From Cellvibrionales bacterium (GTDB lineage Bacteria > Pseudomonadota > Gammaproteobacteria > Pseudomonadales > UBA7434), in assembly GCA_018668095.1 (NCBI GenBank), contig JABIQF010000194.1, positions 1 through 9,082 on the forward strand: 9,082 nt of DNA, read 5' to 3'. The translations under genes and the position numbers were made by a program. How positions within the stretch are numbered: position 1 is the stretch's first letter; every line of letters begins with the position of its first letter. The notes under the pieces are model-generated. The model saw only the letters and a list, made by a program, of their open reading frames with translations. It was not told the DNA's origin and ran no database searches. This document shows positions 1-8,700 of the stretch, piece after piece.

Positions 1-136
1 GGCCAGCTATTAATTTGAGCAACAACTGTAGGTGTGCCAGACGCTTGAACAGCCTGCACTTACGCTAACGGCTAATGGTATAAATTTATTGTGCTGCGGG
101 GAAAGCCCTCAAGAGCGACCTCCCCTTTCCTGTCGT
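1..136 (-). pseudogene. Remnant of a duplicated GH3 glycosidase gene, truncated and with stops
   Basis: This stretch aligns without gaps to the intact GH3 gene of the same window at a constant offset of 809 bases (1-100 against 810-909, with 13 mismatches). The match weakens to roughly 60% for 101-136 and then ends. Read on the minus strand it gives recognisable GH3 sequence from the DRKG segment through RSTINLY and VQAVQASGTPTVV to INS, equivalent to residues about 518-561 of the intact protein. Two in-frame stops break it: TAG at 72-74 (from a Glu codon) and TAA at 60-62 (from a Leu codon). It also has an Arg to Trp change at 3-5. The 5' half of the gene is absent, since only 57 bases separate this end from the stop of the intact gene. 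The other end leaves the window, so its full length is unknown. It is best explained as the remains of a tandem or paralogous GH3 copy. Confidence 0.88.
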
Positions 137-193
137 TTGCTCAACAAGAATAAAAAGTCGCTCTCTATGGTAAAAAGAGATACCTGAAAAGTC

Positions 194-2497
194 CTAAGGC
201 TTAACTGTAAGAGTTACGGTCTTAAGGTCAGTCTTGCGCGATGATGAACCAACCATGATCGTAAAATCACCCGGCTCAACTCGCCAATTCATGTCCAGAT
301 CAAAATAAGCCAAGGTATCAGGCGTAATATCGAACGTGACTTCCTGGCTTTGCTTGGCATCTAAGTGAATTCGCTTAAACCCTTTCAGCTCTTTTACTGG
401 TCGCGTGACTCGAGAGAAATTGTCGCGTATGTAAAGCTGAACAATTTCATCTCCCGCACGATCTCCACTATTCTTCACAGTGACAGACAGTCGAGTAGAT
501 TCATTTTCAGCAATTCGCGAAGCTGATAATGTCGGCTTGCCATATTTGAATTGGGTGTAACTCAAACCATCACCAAACTCAAATAGATTTTTAGTTGGAG
601 CATCAATATAGCGTCGAACATATGTTGATGGTTTATGATTATAAATAGCCTGAAGATGGCCCACGCTGCGTGGAATCGTAATCGGCAGTTTACCGCTGGG
701 GTTTACCTCTCCAAAAATAATCTCAGCCAACGCTTGGCCACCTAAGGCCCCTGGCTCCCAAGCTTCGATAAGCGCATCAACATTCTCAACTAGCCAAGGC
801 TCTGCCAATGGCCTGCTATTAATTAAAACAACAACTGTCGGTGTGCCAGACGCTTGAACAGCTTGTACTAACGCTAACTGCTCTCCGTATAAATTTATTG
901 TGCTGCGGGCAACGTTCTCACCAGCAGTTTTTCCTTTTCTATCGTAACGTAAAGCATTACCTCCAACGACGACAATGGCAACATCGGCAGCTTTAGCGCG
1001 CTTTGCCGCCTTAGCAAATTGTCGTGGATCAAGCGTTTTGACCTGACTACCAAGGTCAAAGTAATCGATACTAGTCGATGGCTTTGCAACTGCCCTTAAA
1101 CCCTCGACAACTGTGGTGATATTTTCTTTAGGCTGCTTAAAGACCCAGTCACCCATCATCGTATGGTTATTGGCGTTAGGACCGGTAACGAATATCTTTT
1201 TCCCTTGTGGTAAAGGTAATAACGAGTCATTTTTAAGTAATACAATTCCCTGTCTGGCCAATTCCAATGCCGTCTGCTTATGCTTAGCATTAAACAAAAT
1301 GTCGCTGGCGGCCGACGCATCAACCTGCGCATTCTCGAATAAACCTAAACGAAATTTCGCCAACAAAATAGGCCTTACAGCTGCATTGATGCGCGCTTCA
1401 GTAATACGTCCCTGCTCAACCAGCTTAATCAAAGGCCGAAGAAAGTTAGGCCCATGCATATGCATATCTAAACCCGCATCGACCGCTTGATAAACCGCTT
1501 CGGTTTGTGTTTCTGCAACACGATGCAAGCCATTGAGACGCTCGATATCCATCCAATCGCTAACGACAAACCCCTCAAAGCCCCATTCTTCGCGTAACAC
1601 TTCGGTAAACAAAAAGCGGTTGGCGTGCGCAGGCACACCATTAACTTCATTGTGGGCAGCCATAAAAGAATAGACTCCCGCGTCAACTGCACGTTTAAAT
1701 GGAGGAAAATGATCTTGTTTTAGGCTGCGTAAAGATAAGTCCATAGGGGCAATATTAAGACCGTTAACGGGCTCACCACCAGCCACAAAGTGCTTGGCAT
1801 TAGCCAGTACTTTTTTATCACCAGTAAAGTCGCCTTGTTGCAAACCTTCAATCACAGCGACGCCCATCTCACTGACTAAGAAAGTATCCTCACCAAAGGT
1901 CTCACCAACTCTTCCCCATCGAGGATCACGGGCGATATCAATATTCGGCGTAAATGTCCATTGAGAACCAGTCGCTCGCATTTCAAGTGCAGTCTCAACA
2001 CTGGACTGCCTGACTAAATCTAGATTCCAACTACTAGCCATAGTTAACGGTGAAGGATAGATGGTACTGCCATTAACCAAGCCATTACCATGTATGGCAT
2101 CGATACCAATAATGAGTGGAATACCTAAGCGACTTTCACTCGCGTATTGCTGTAATTGATTGGCTTCTTTTGGATCAACAACATGAAGAAACGAACCAAT
2201 CTCACCTTTCTTTATTAGATCAGGCATTTTTGAAGAATGAAGGTTGGGGTAAACGCCGTGTGCATCACCCGATTGCATTTCTTTTAGTGTTAAATATTTT
2301 TCAGATTTTTTAATGTGCTCAATACCGACGTATTGACACATTTGACCTACCTTCTCAGTCAACGTCATACGTGACAGTAAATCATCGGTACGAACCTCAG
2401 CACTAAGACTAGGGTTTTTATAATCAACTAAGGGCGCAGCAATAACCGCCATCGTTGTTGAAAAAAATGCTAAGCATGTTATGGAAATTTTATTCAT
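194..2497 (-). CDS. Secreted glycoside hydrolase family 3 exo-glycosidase (BglX-like)
   Basis: A 767-residue GH3 enzyme, which should release terminal sugars from the non-reducing end of oligosaccharides. An N-terminal signal peptide (about 1-20, ending VIA/AP) points to the periplasm. Domains in order: TIM-like barrel (about 40-385), alpha/beta sandwich (about 410-610) and C-terminal fibronectin-III-like domain (about 670-745), the BglX-type layout at normal length. Visible motifs are GID at 131-133, the RDPRWGR block at 190-196 followed by GETFGED, KHF at 235-237, and VVSDW with D314 as the expected nucleophile. E527 in the GEN...R segment is the likely acid/base by alignment with GE..SR in relatives. 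The start is chosen for the signal peptide; its ribosome site is weak (GGA about 12 bases upstream). Beta-glucosidase is the default reading, but GH3 also holds xylosidases and others, so specificity is open. It is last in the operon, 23 bp after the sulfatase, and ends in TAG. Confidence 0.93.
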   Translation of the reverse strand: MNKISITCLAFFSTTMAVIAAPLVDYKNPSLSAEVRTDDLLSRMTLTEKVGQMCQYVGIEHIKKSEKYLTLKEMQSGDAHGVYPNLHSSKMPDLIKKGEIGSFLHVVDPKEANQLQQYASESRLGIPLIIGIDAIHGNGLVNGSTIYPSPLTMASSWNLDLVRQSSVETALEMRATGSQWTFTPNIDIARDPRWGRVGETFGEDTFLVSEMGVAVIEGLQQGDFTGDKKVLANAKHFVAGGEPVNGLNIAPMDLSLRSLKQDHFPPFKRAVDAGVYSFMAAHNEVNGVPAHANRFLFTEVLREEWGFEGFVVSDWMDIERLNGLHRVAETQTEAVYQAVDAGLDMHMHGPNFLRPLIKLVEQGRITEARINAAVRPILLAKFRLGLFENAQVDASAASDILFNAKHKQTALELARQGIVLLKNDSLLPLPQGKKIFVTGPNANNHTMMGDWVFKQPKENITTVVEGLRAVAKPSTSIDYFDLGSQVKTLDPRQFAKAAKRAKAADVAIVVVGGNALRYDRKGKTAGENVARSTINLYGEQLALVQAVQASGTPTVVVLINSRPLAEPWLVENVDALIEAWEPGALGGQALAEIIFGEVNPSGKLPITIPRSVGHLQAIYNHKPSTYVRRYIDAPTKNLFEFGDGLSYTQFKYGKPTLSASRIAENESTRLSVTVKNSGDRAGDEIVQLYIRDNFSRVTRPVKELKGFKRIHLDAKQSQEVTFDITPDTLAYFDLDMNWRVEPGDFTIMVGSSSRKTDLKTVTLTVKP

Positions 2498-2520
2498 TGC
2501 TTCAAATCCGTATATATCAA

Positions 2521-3963
2521 TTAGTGAGAATCACTTTGGTAACGTTTAAAAAATTTACTTTTGACTGTGCCGTTTTTACCCGCTCGACTCCAACTGCCAC
2601 TGTCTTGTGGTTTTTCAGCATTCACTGAGTCTAAGTACTGAGTAAGCTGCTCTGCTAATTTATCGGTAACAGCAGGTTCTATCTCTGATAAATCAGTCGA
2701 CTCGCTAATGTCATTGGCGACATTAAATAACAAGCGTCGTTTAGAGACTGGGAAATCAATTAATTTATAATCGCCAAGCCGTATAGCTGAATGCGGTTCA
2801 TTCATGCCAACACGGTTATAATGTGGTAAATGGAATACTAAGCCTTCAAAAGGCCGCTGAACAACAGCCTCGGGATCATTGAATAATTCGCGAAAGCTAC
2901 CACCATCAAGTAACTTAGGTAGGGGTTTTTTCGAGCCGGCTAAATCAGCAATTGTTGGCAATAAATCATAACTCACTACCGGCGTGTTGGTTTGGCTATT
3001 GGCTGCGATGCCTGGCCCTACCATGGCAAATGGCACGCGAATACCACCCTCTGTCAAGTCCCACTTACCTCTCAATAGCGGGCTATTTAGCCCTGCCTTA
3101 TAGGGGCGACCAAGATTTAACTGCATAGGCAACACTGGCATACCGCCGTTATCTGCGGTAAATATAATATAAGTATTGTCAGCTAATCCTAATGCCTCAT
3201 AAGCGGCTAATAGGGTTCCTATTGAATTATCGAGGTCTTCAATCATGGCTGCATAAGCTTGATTATTATGTAACTTACCCTTTTCTCGCTTGCCAACATT
3301 CTCGTATGAAGACTCGCTATACACAATATTGGAATGCACTGCATAGTGTGACAACTGCAAAAAGAACGGCTGATCTTTATCAACTGAATCACGCATAAAT
3401 TCTATTGCACGGGCGGTAATAGAATGAACACGTTTGGGGTCATCTTCGGCATAACCGTCCCACTGACGTGAACGATCACCGTTATCAAAACCGGCCTCTT
3501 TGTTTTTCGTGTTGCCGTCATGTAGGTCATAGCCATAGCGCTCGGGATCAGCATCGATGTGCCACTTTCCGATATGCGCTGCACGATAACTTGGATCGAT
3601 CGCTTTGAGCACTTGAGGTATCGCTATTTGATTATGATCCGCCCGATTTTTACCTATTACGCGAGTGCGTTGCAGTCGCGCCGGTGTTTTACCAAACTGG
3701 ATACTGTAGCGCGTCGGCGAACAAACGGGAGCAGCAGCATAGCCATTACTAAATCGCATGCCCATATTTAGCAGCGCATCCATATTAGGTGTTTGATAGT
3801 AGTCACTTTTAGCTTCGGGACGAGTTTTATCCATCGGTGCAGAAAAACTGCTCCAACCATGGTCATCGGTCAACACTAAAATAAAATTTGGTGCTGCAAA
3901 AGTTGATTGACTCATTAAATAAAAAATACTTGATACTATAAAAAAGCGAAATTGAATAATCAA
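2521..3963 (-). CDS. Secreted S1-family (formylglycine-dependent) sulfatase
   Basis: A 480-residue type I sulfatase that should hydrolyse sulfate esters, here most plausibly on a glycan. The core C-x-P-x-R motif is present as CSPTR at 81-85, so C81 is the residue a formylglycine-generating enzyme would convert. Calcium-site residues D33-D34 (in LTDDHGW) and D271-N272 (in FTADNGG), GKWH at 132-135, H206/H210 (LSHYAVH) and RGKW at 298-301 followed by EGGIRVP at 305-311 complete the active site. The start is TTG: AAAGG lies 10 bases upstream, no ATG or GTG occurs in frame between it and the stop of the preceding gene, and only this start gives a proper signal peptide (about 1-23, cut before APNF). 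The next Met (17) would destroy it. The position after the signature reads FG where family signatures usually have T or L before G. The S1 subfamily and the sulfated sugar cannot be assigned by eye. Confidence 0.93.
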   Translation of the reverse strand: MIIQFRFFIVSSIFYLMSQSTFAAPNFILVLTDDHGWSSFSAPMDKTRPEAKSDYYQTPNMDALLNMGMRFSNGYAAAPVCSPTRYSIQFGKTPARLQRTRVIGKNRADHNQIAIPQVLKAIDPSYRAAHIGKWHIDADPERYGYDLHDGNTKNKEAGFDNGDRSRQWDGYAEDDPKRVHSITARAIEFMRDSVDKDQPFFLQLSHYAVHSNIVYSESSYENVGKREKGKLHNNQAYAAMIEDLDNSIGTLLAAYEALGLADNTYIIFTADNGGMPVLPMQLNLGRPYKAGLNSPLLRGKWDLTEGGIRVPFAMVGPGIAANSQTNTPVVSYDLLPTIADLAGSKKPLPKLLDGGSFRELFNDPEAVVQRPFEGLVFHLPHYNRVGMNEPHSAIRLGDYKLIDFPVSKRRLLFNVANDISESTDLSEIEPAVTDKLAEQLTQYLDSVNAEKPQDSGSWSRAGKNGTVKSKFFKRYQSDSH

Positions 3964-3973
3964 AATATAACTA

Positions 3974-3978
3974 CCTTT
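3974..3978 (-). promoter_or_regulatory. Ribosome binding site supporting a TTG start for the sulfatase
   Basis: AAAGG on the minus strand is 10 bases before the TTG at 3963-3961. There is no ATG, GTG or other TTG in frame between this point and the in-frame TAG of the preceding gene (4003-4005). The TTG is therefore the only ordinary start that keeps the signal peptide. Confidence 0.65.
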
Positions 3979-4002
3979 AATAGAAAAAATAAAACTATAA
4001 AA

Positions 4003-5685
4003 CTATTTAGCATTCGCAGATTGATAACCCGCCCCAATTAAACTCGGCATAGACACTAAGGGATTGCCAAAAAAGTCGACCGTAGGTACGGCACTTACAT
4101 GACTAAAAATCCCTTTGCCTGCAGCAGGAAATAATGGATGCTGTATTGGTGTAAACGCAGTAGATGTCTTTAACCAATCTACGTCTACCGCATAACTACT
4201 AGCATCAGTCGGCTCGCCATTAAAGGTAAGCTGAGTCACAAAAGGCTGGCTATCAAAGCGAATAAAACTAGGGGAAATATTGCCTACAAAGGCGTTACCA
4301 CGCATATCCAATGATTCGCCTTGCAGCCAAGAAATATTTAGCTTTTTAGCTAGCCGCGCACCAGCCTCAACCACAAATAAATTATTGTACAACTGCACCT
4401 GCTCACCATTAAACTCTACCTGAGGATCTGAACCTGAGGTGATTAGGTAGCTATTGTTATAAATAAATATCTCGCGAGACTGTATTCGCTTTGGAACTGA
4501 AAAATCACTAACAAAAATAGTTTTACCAGGGAAATTACTTTTTCCACCTTCAGGACGCTCTACATTAGTTCGTCGCGTACCATCACCAGCGCTAATATTA
4601 AAGCGCCAAATAATATTTTTATTTTTACCCAATATCTCAGTGCCATAGCCTTCATTGTCATGACTAAAGTTGTATTGCACTAAAATATTTTCATTCGCAT
4701 AATCGACATGCATACCCGCCGAGTCATTATGGCCTCGTGATCCATATGCACTATTATACTGCGCAACAATATGCTTACTGCGAAAAAACCACGCACCACT
4801 ACCTCGATTAACCGATAGCGAGGGTTCAACCATTGCACCTGATCGTATAAACGTATTGCCCTCTAACAAACCTTGCCAAGTACCGTTCATTAACACACAG
4901 CTACCACCGATGTCTTCACAGCGATTATTAATGATGCGCACATTCACATCGTAATCAAGCTCGGTATTTGTTACGCCATCAACTCTGGAGGGACGGTGAC
5001 GTAAAGCAATGCCAAACCTCGCCGTGTGGCGTATGAAGTTATCATGAATATAAATATCACGAGTGTTAACCGCTTGGCGTTTATTCTTTGCAGGTTTCGT
5101 TTCAAAGCGAATACCCGTCACTGACGTATTATTGAACGAAGCTCTCGCCTTAATGGGATAAATTTCTTCTACCGTTAAATGATGGAAATTAAACCCAGAT
5201 AATATTCGCTTACCCGTATTCTTGACCAAAACGCCATAAGCATCCATGTCGGAAATATTCGCTTTAGTCTGTTTTCGAAAATTGCGAATGGTTAAATGAC
5301 TTATCTCGATATGATCTTGATTGACCACGAGAATAGCCGCTAATTCGGAACCACCTGAACCGGCAGAACCATCGATGATAGGTGTATCACCTTCTCCGTA
5401 AGCGGTAAAGTGAATAGGCTGACCGGCCATACCCGACTCATCAACCAATAATTGACCCGCAAATATATCACCAGCTTTAAAATAAACGGTGTCGCCAGCA
5501 ACAAATTTTGCCTCGTTCACGCGTGCCAATGTCGCCCACGGAGATGACATCGAGCGGCCATCGTTATTATCGTCGCCAAGCGATGCACTCACAAAATATT
5601 CGATACCCGCATAACTGAATGACACCATCAAAAAAAATACTGTCGCAGTTGACAACAAGAATCTCATGACACGAGAAAAAATCAT
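4003..5685 (-). CDS. Secreted right-handed parallel beta-helix protein, probable carbohydrate-active enzyme of unknown activity
   Basis: A 560-residue secreted protein with a signal peptide (about 1-26, ending SYA/GI). The N-terminal module YFVSASLGDDNNDG...PWATL (30-53), then GDTVYFKAGD (64-73) and IIDGS, is the usual opening of secreted beta-helix proteins of the pectate-lyase/polysaccharide-lyase fold. Repeated short beta-coil motifs follow (HIEISHLTIRNF, NVRIINNRCEDI, ENILVQYNFSHDNEGYG, EIFIYNNSYL, QVQLYNNLFV). The end carries a DFFGNP...IGAGY closing motif (537-554) common in this fold. Proteins with this fold include PL6, GH28, GH82, GH120 and GH141 enzymes, and I cannot place this one in any of them. 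The most conserved-looking patch is 319-350, rich in His, Asp and Glu. C256 and C263 could form a disulfide. The first ATG is preferred over Met7 because AAGGGG lies 5 bases upstream. It lies between receptor and sulfatase genes, 40 and 39 bp away, which supports a role on the same glycan. Confidence 0.85.
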   Translation of the reverse strand: MIFSRVMRFLLSTATVFFLMVSFSYAGIEYFVSASLGDDNNDGRSMSSPWATLARVNEAKFVAGDTVYFKAGDIFAGQLLVDESGMAGQPIHFTAYGEGDTPIIDGSAGSGGSELAAILVVNQDHIEISHLTIRNFRKQTKANISDMDAYGVLVKNTGKRILSGFNFHHLTVEEIYPIKARASFNNTSVTGIRFETKPAKNKRQAVNTRDIYIHDNFIRHTARFGIALRHRPSRVDGVTNTELDYDVNVRIINNRCEDIGGSCVLMNGTWQGLLEGNTFIRSGAMVEPSLSVNRGSGAWFFRSKHIVAQYNSAYGSRGHNDSAGMHVDYANENILVQYNFSHDNEGYGTEILGKNKNIIWRFNISAGDGTRRTNVERPEGGKSNFPGKTIFVSDFSVPKRIQSREIFIYNNSYLITSGSDPQVEFNGEQVQLYNNLFVVEAGARLAKKLNISWLQGESLDMRGNAFVGNISPSFIRFDSQPFVTQLTFNGEPTDASSYAVDVDWLKTSTAFTPIQHPLFPAAGKGIFSHVSAVPTVDFFGNPLVSMPSLIGAGYQSANAK

Positions 5686-5690
5686 TTTTA

Positions 5691-5696
5691 CCCCTT
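5691..5696 (-). promoter_or_regulatory. Ribosome binding site that decides the beta-helix protein start
   Basis: AAGGGG on the minus strand lies 5 bases before the ATG at 5685. This favours the first Met over a second in-frame Met six codons later, which has no comparable site at the right distance. Confidence 0.7.
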
Positions 5697-5725
5697 AAGG
5701 TTAACGCTTTATTTAAATGCGATGG

Positions 5726-8700
5726 CTAAAAGCGTCCGCGTATTCCTATAGAAAAGCGTCGATCAGGATCACGCATCCTACCGATAGGACCTGTTGAGAA
5801 AATAGCTCGATGAATGACCGGCTCTTTAGTCAGATTAACCCCAGAAAAATTAAGCGAGAAGGTCTTATTGATTTTATAGCTCATCGATGCATTTAACTGC
5901 CCTCTTGCAGCAGTGTATAAAGGAAGGCCGGCAGTGACCTCAGAAACCTCGGTCTGTAAAAACTCATCACGATAGGTATAACGTAGTCTGCCACTCAGTG
6001 GGAATCTTGGCTTATCATAGTACACCGTTAAATTATACGAATTTTCAGATAAGCCCACAAAGTTAAGCGGAAAATCAGGTTCAAGACCTTCATCTGACAG
6101 ATACCCTGGCGTACTAAAAGTCAGTCCTCGTTCACCTTTTTGATAAGCGTAATTAGCAATGATACCCAAGCCATCAAAAGGTTGTGGTAAGCCTATAAAG
6201 CTATGTTGTAAGGCAATTTCAAAGCCCTCAATCGTGCCCCCCGGCAGATTAGTTGGCGTAACTGCCGTAACTAAACCACCATCTATACCACCGACATTGC
6301 ATGACGTCGCCTCCCCAGATGAGCTCGCGTTTACATTACATATACCCCTTGGCGTTGAAACTTTACCGATAACGCTGTCAAGGTCTTTATAAAAATAACC
6401 GAGACTGAATACACTACCCTTGCGGAAATAATATTCAAAAGTTAAATCATATTGCTGAGCAGTTGTCGGTTTTAAGGATGGATTACCGACGTTAACAGGA
6501 CTATTATCAAGCGGATATACAGCTGTAGGTGATAGCTGAGAGAAATTGGGACGGCGTAAAATTTCAGCATAACCTAAACGAATTTGCATTTTTTCTATCG
6601 GCGAGATAACCAAACTCGCACTGGGCAAAACGTTGGTATAGCTTTGGCTTTCATCAATACTGCTAAGTCCATTATTAAAAAAGCTTTCAATTGTTTCGCT
6701 TGAAAAACCTGCAGCCGTTAAATCCGCAACTGTCTGACTAGATACACTCCCTGACTGAGAATATTCCTCGAGCAAATCGGTATAGTCAAAACCCTGTGCA
6801 TCTAAACTGCTAGTCATCTCAGCTGCTGTCAACGATTTCTTACCCGACGCGACTTGATCGGTTGTAATAACCCGCACGCCAACATTACCTCTGACCGGAA
6901 TATCAAACACATCAACAAAAAAATCAGCTTTAATATACGCAGCAGCGGTATCTTCCTCGACCTCAAAACTTTGAAGAGGATCTAAGTCTACTTCAAGCGA
7001 TAGAAATTCTCTAACGGCCTCTCTTTGATTAAAAATCACCTCTGAACTAGCCGTCACGAACTCATCTAAATACAAACCGCCGCCCGCGTTGCTAAATAGA
7101 CCTCCTTCGGTTTCCTCCATAAACCCCGGGAATGCCTCCTCAAGTTGCAATGCAGTAATTCCTGGATATTGACTCGTTTGGGCTGAGCTACGCTGCTTCG
7201 AATTGGATCGTTGGCTGGTCCTAACCCCAGCTGATAAACCTGACAAAAATTTATGATCAAAGTCCCATTTAGCGTCTACTTTCTGGGCATACAAATCATT
7301 ATCAAAGAAGCCTTCGAGATCTTTGGCTAAAAACAGGGCATAGTTTTTTGGATCTAACAGGGCAGATTGATCAAACGTAAAAAATGTAGTAGTGCCTGCC
7401 ACAAAGGAGCTAGACCTACCGACAGCATCTTCTAAGGGGCCATATTGAAGATAATCACCCCTAGTATCATAAAACATTGGCATTCTTATTTTGCCATTAC
7501 CTGTTAGGAACCTGAGATGCTCAGGATTATTGTATTGAAAGATGGTTTGAAAAGACGGTGTCGAAGTTTTTGAACTAGCGCCACTGAGTTCAAATTTTAC
7601 CTCTACGTTATCGCCCACCCACTCACCACCCAAAGCAAATATATGCGATTTCGTATCACGAGTACCAGAAACATTCTTTGTTTTTATCTGGACGCCATCA
7701 TTAGTTGGTTTAGACTCATAGTCAGCTGCAACATCTGCACGACAATTACGAATTCCTCCACCCATCATCCCGGAGGTCATTATGCCGATATCCAGACCTT
7801 CCACATTGATCACATCAAAGGTTGCTTGAGGCATGACAGGAATGCCATCAATCACAACAGGGTTAATACTATCGGTTTCACGATCGGTATTTAAGTTTGT
7901 ACACGAGTCGGATATATCTGCCGGCTGAGTGATAGCCATTTGTCCGCGGCCGCGCTTACTGAAATCAGAGTATGACCCTTCGACAAAGAATTTTAGCCCT
8001 GGTGCTGCTCTCCACTCTAAAGAACCGGATAGAGCGGTATTTTCTCGCTCTTCATCATTCGAACTTATTTCGGAATAACCGGGATAATAATAAGGGTCGG
8101 GATCATTATCCCCATCTGGAAGCGAATAAGTGCTGTTAATGTATTTATCAACAACTTTTCTAACCGAAGGGCTGACACGAATACTGTCTTGTCGGATCGA
8201 TTTATCGATATGCGAAACCGTTAAAATAGCACCAATCTCGCCTATGCCCGTACTGAACTTATCACCAACTGTGAAAGAGAAGTTTCTATTCCAATCTTCA
8301 GCATTCTGAGCATATTCTGATTTTAGACTAATCACCTTGAGTGGTTTTTTTAAACTTAAGCCTCGATAAGTCTTAACATTAATCGTACCACCAAGCGACC
8401 CCTCGACCATGTCGGCAGAAGGGACCTTTACCACATGCAGCGATTTAACCAAGGCCGCAGGCAAATCAGAAAAACTGATACCTCCACGACTATCGCCACT
8501 AGGCGTTGTGCCTCGGCCATTCATTTCAACTCTATTTTGATCACTGCCTCGAATGGATACTCCATCACCTATACCGGCATCACGGGTTATCTGAACACCC
8601 GGAATATTTTCTAAAACCTCAGCAACATTTTCATCAGGTAGCTTACCAATGTCATCAGCATTAATAATCTCTGTTAAATTAACCTTTTCGCGTTTCTCGG

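Noticed and set aside
137..193. Possible terminator after the GH3 gene (TCTCT 162-166 against AGAGA 176-180, followed on the minus strand by a short T run at 157-153)
   Set aside because: The stem is only 5 AT-rich base pairs with a 9-base loop, and the T run starts several bases away. It is too weak to call a terminator.
1..945. Direct repeat 1-136 / 809-945 as an insertion-sequence end or attachment-site duplication
   Set aside because: The repeated segment is coding GH3 sequence in the same frame, with no inverted ends, integrase or transposase nearby. Gene duplication and decay explains it better.
1454..1465. ATGCAT-type palindromic run inside the GH3 gene as a regulatory site
   Set aside because: It is explained by the codons of the His-Met-His stretch and is far from any start site.
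1113..1490. 125-codon open frame on the plus strand inside the GH3 gene
   Set aside because: It is antisense to a strongly conserved GH3 coding region and has no ribosome site or recognisable protein features. It is a shadow frame.
7643..7894. Open frame on the plus strand inside the receptor gene, with Cys and His residues
   Set aside because: It lies opposite the intact receptor coding sequence and has no independent support.
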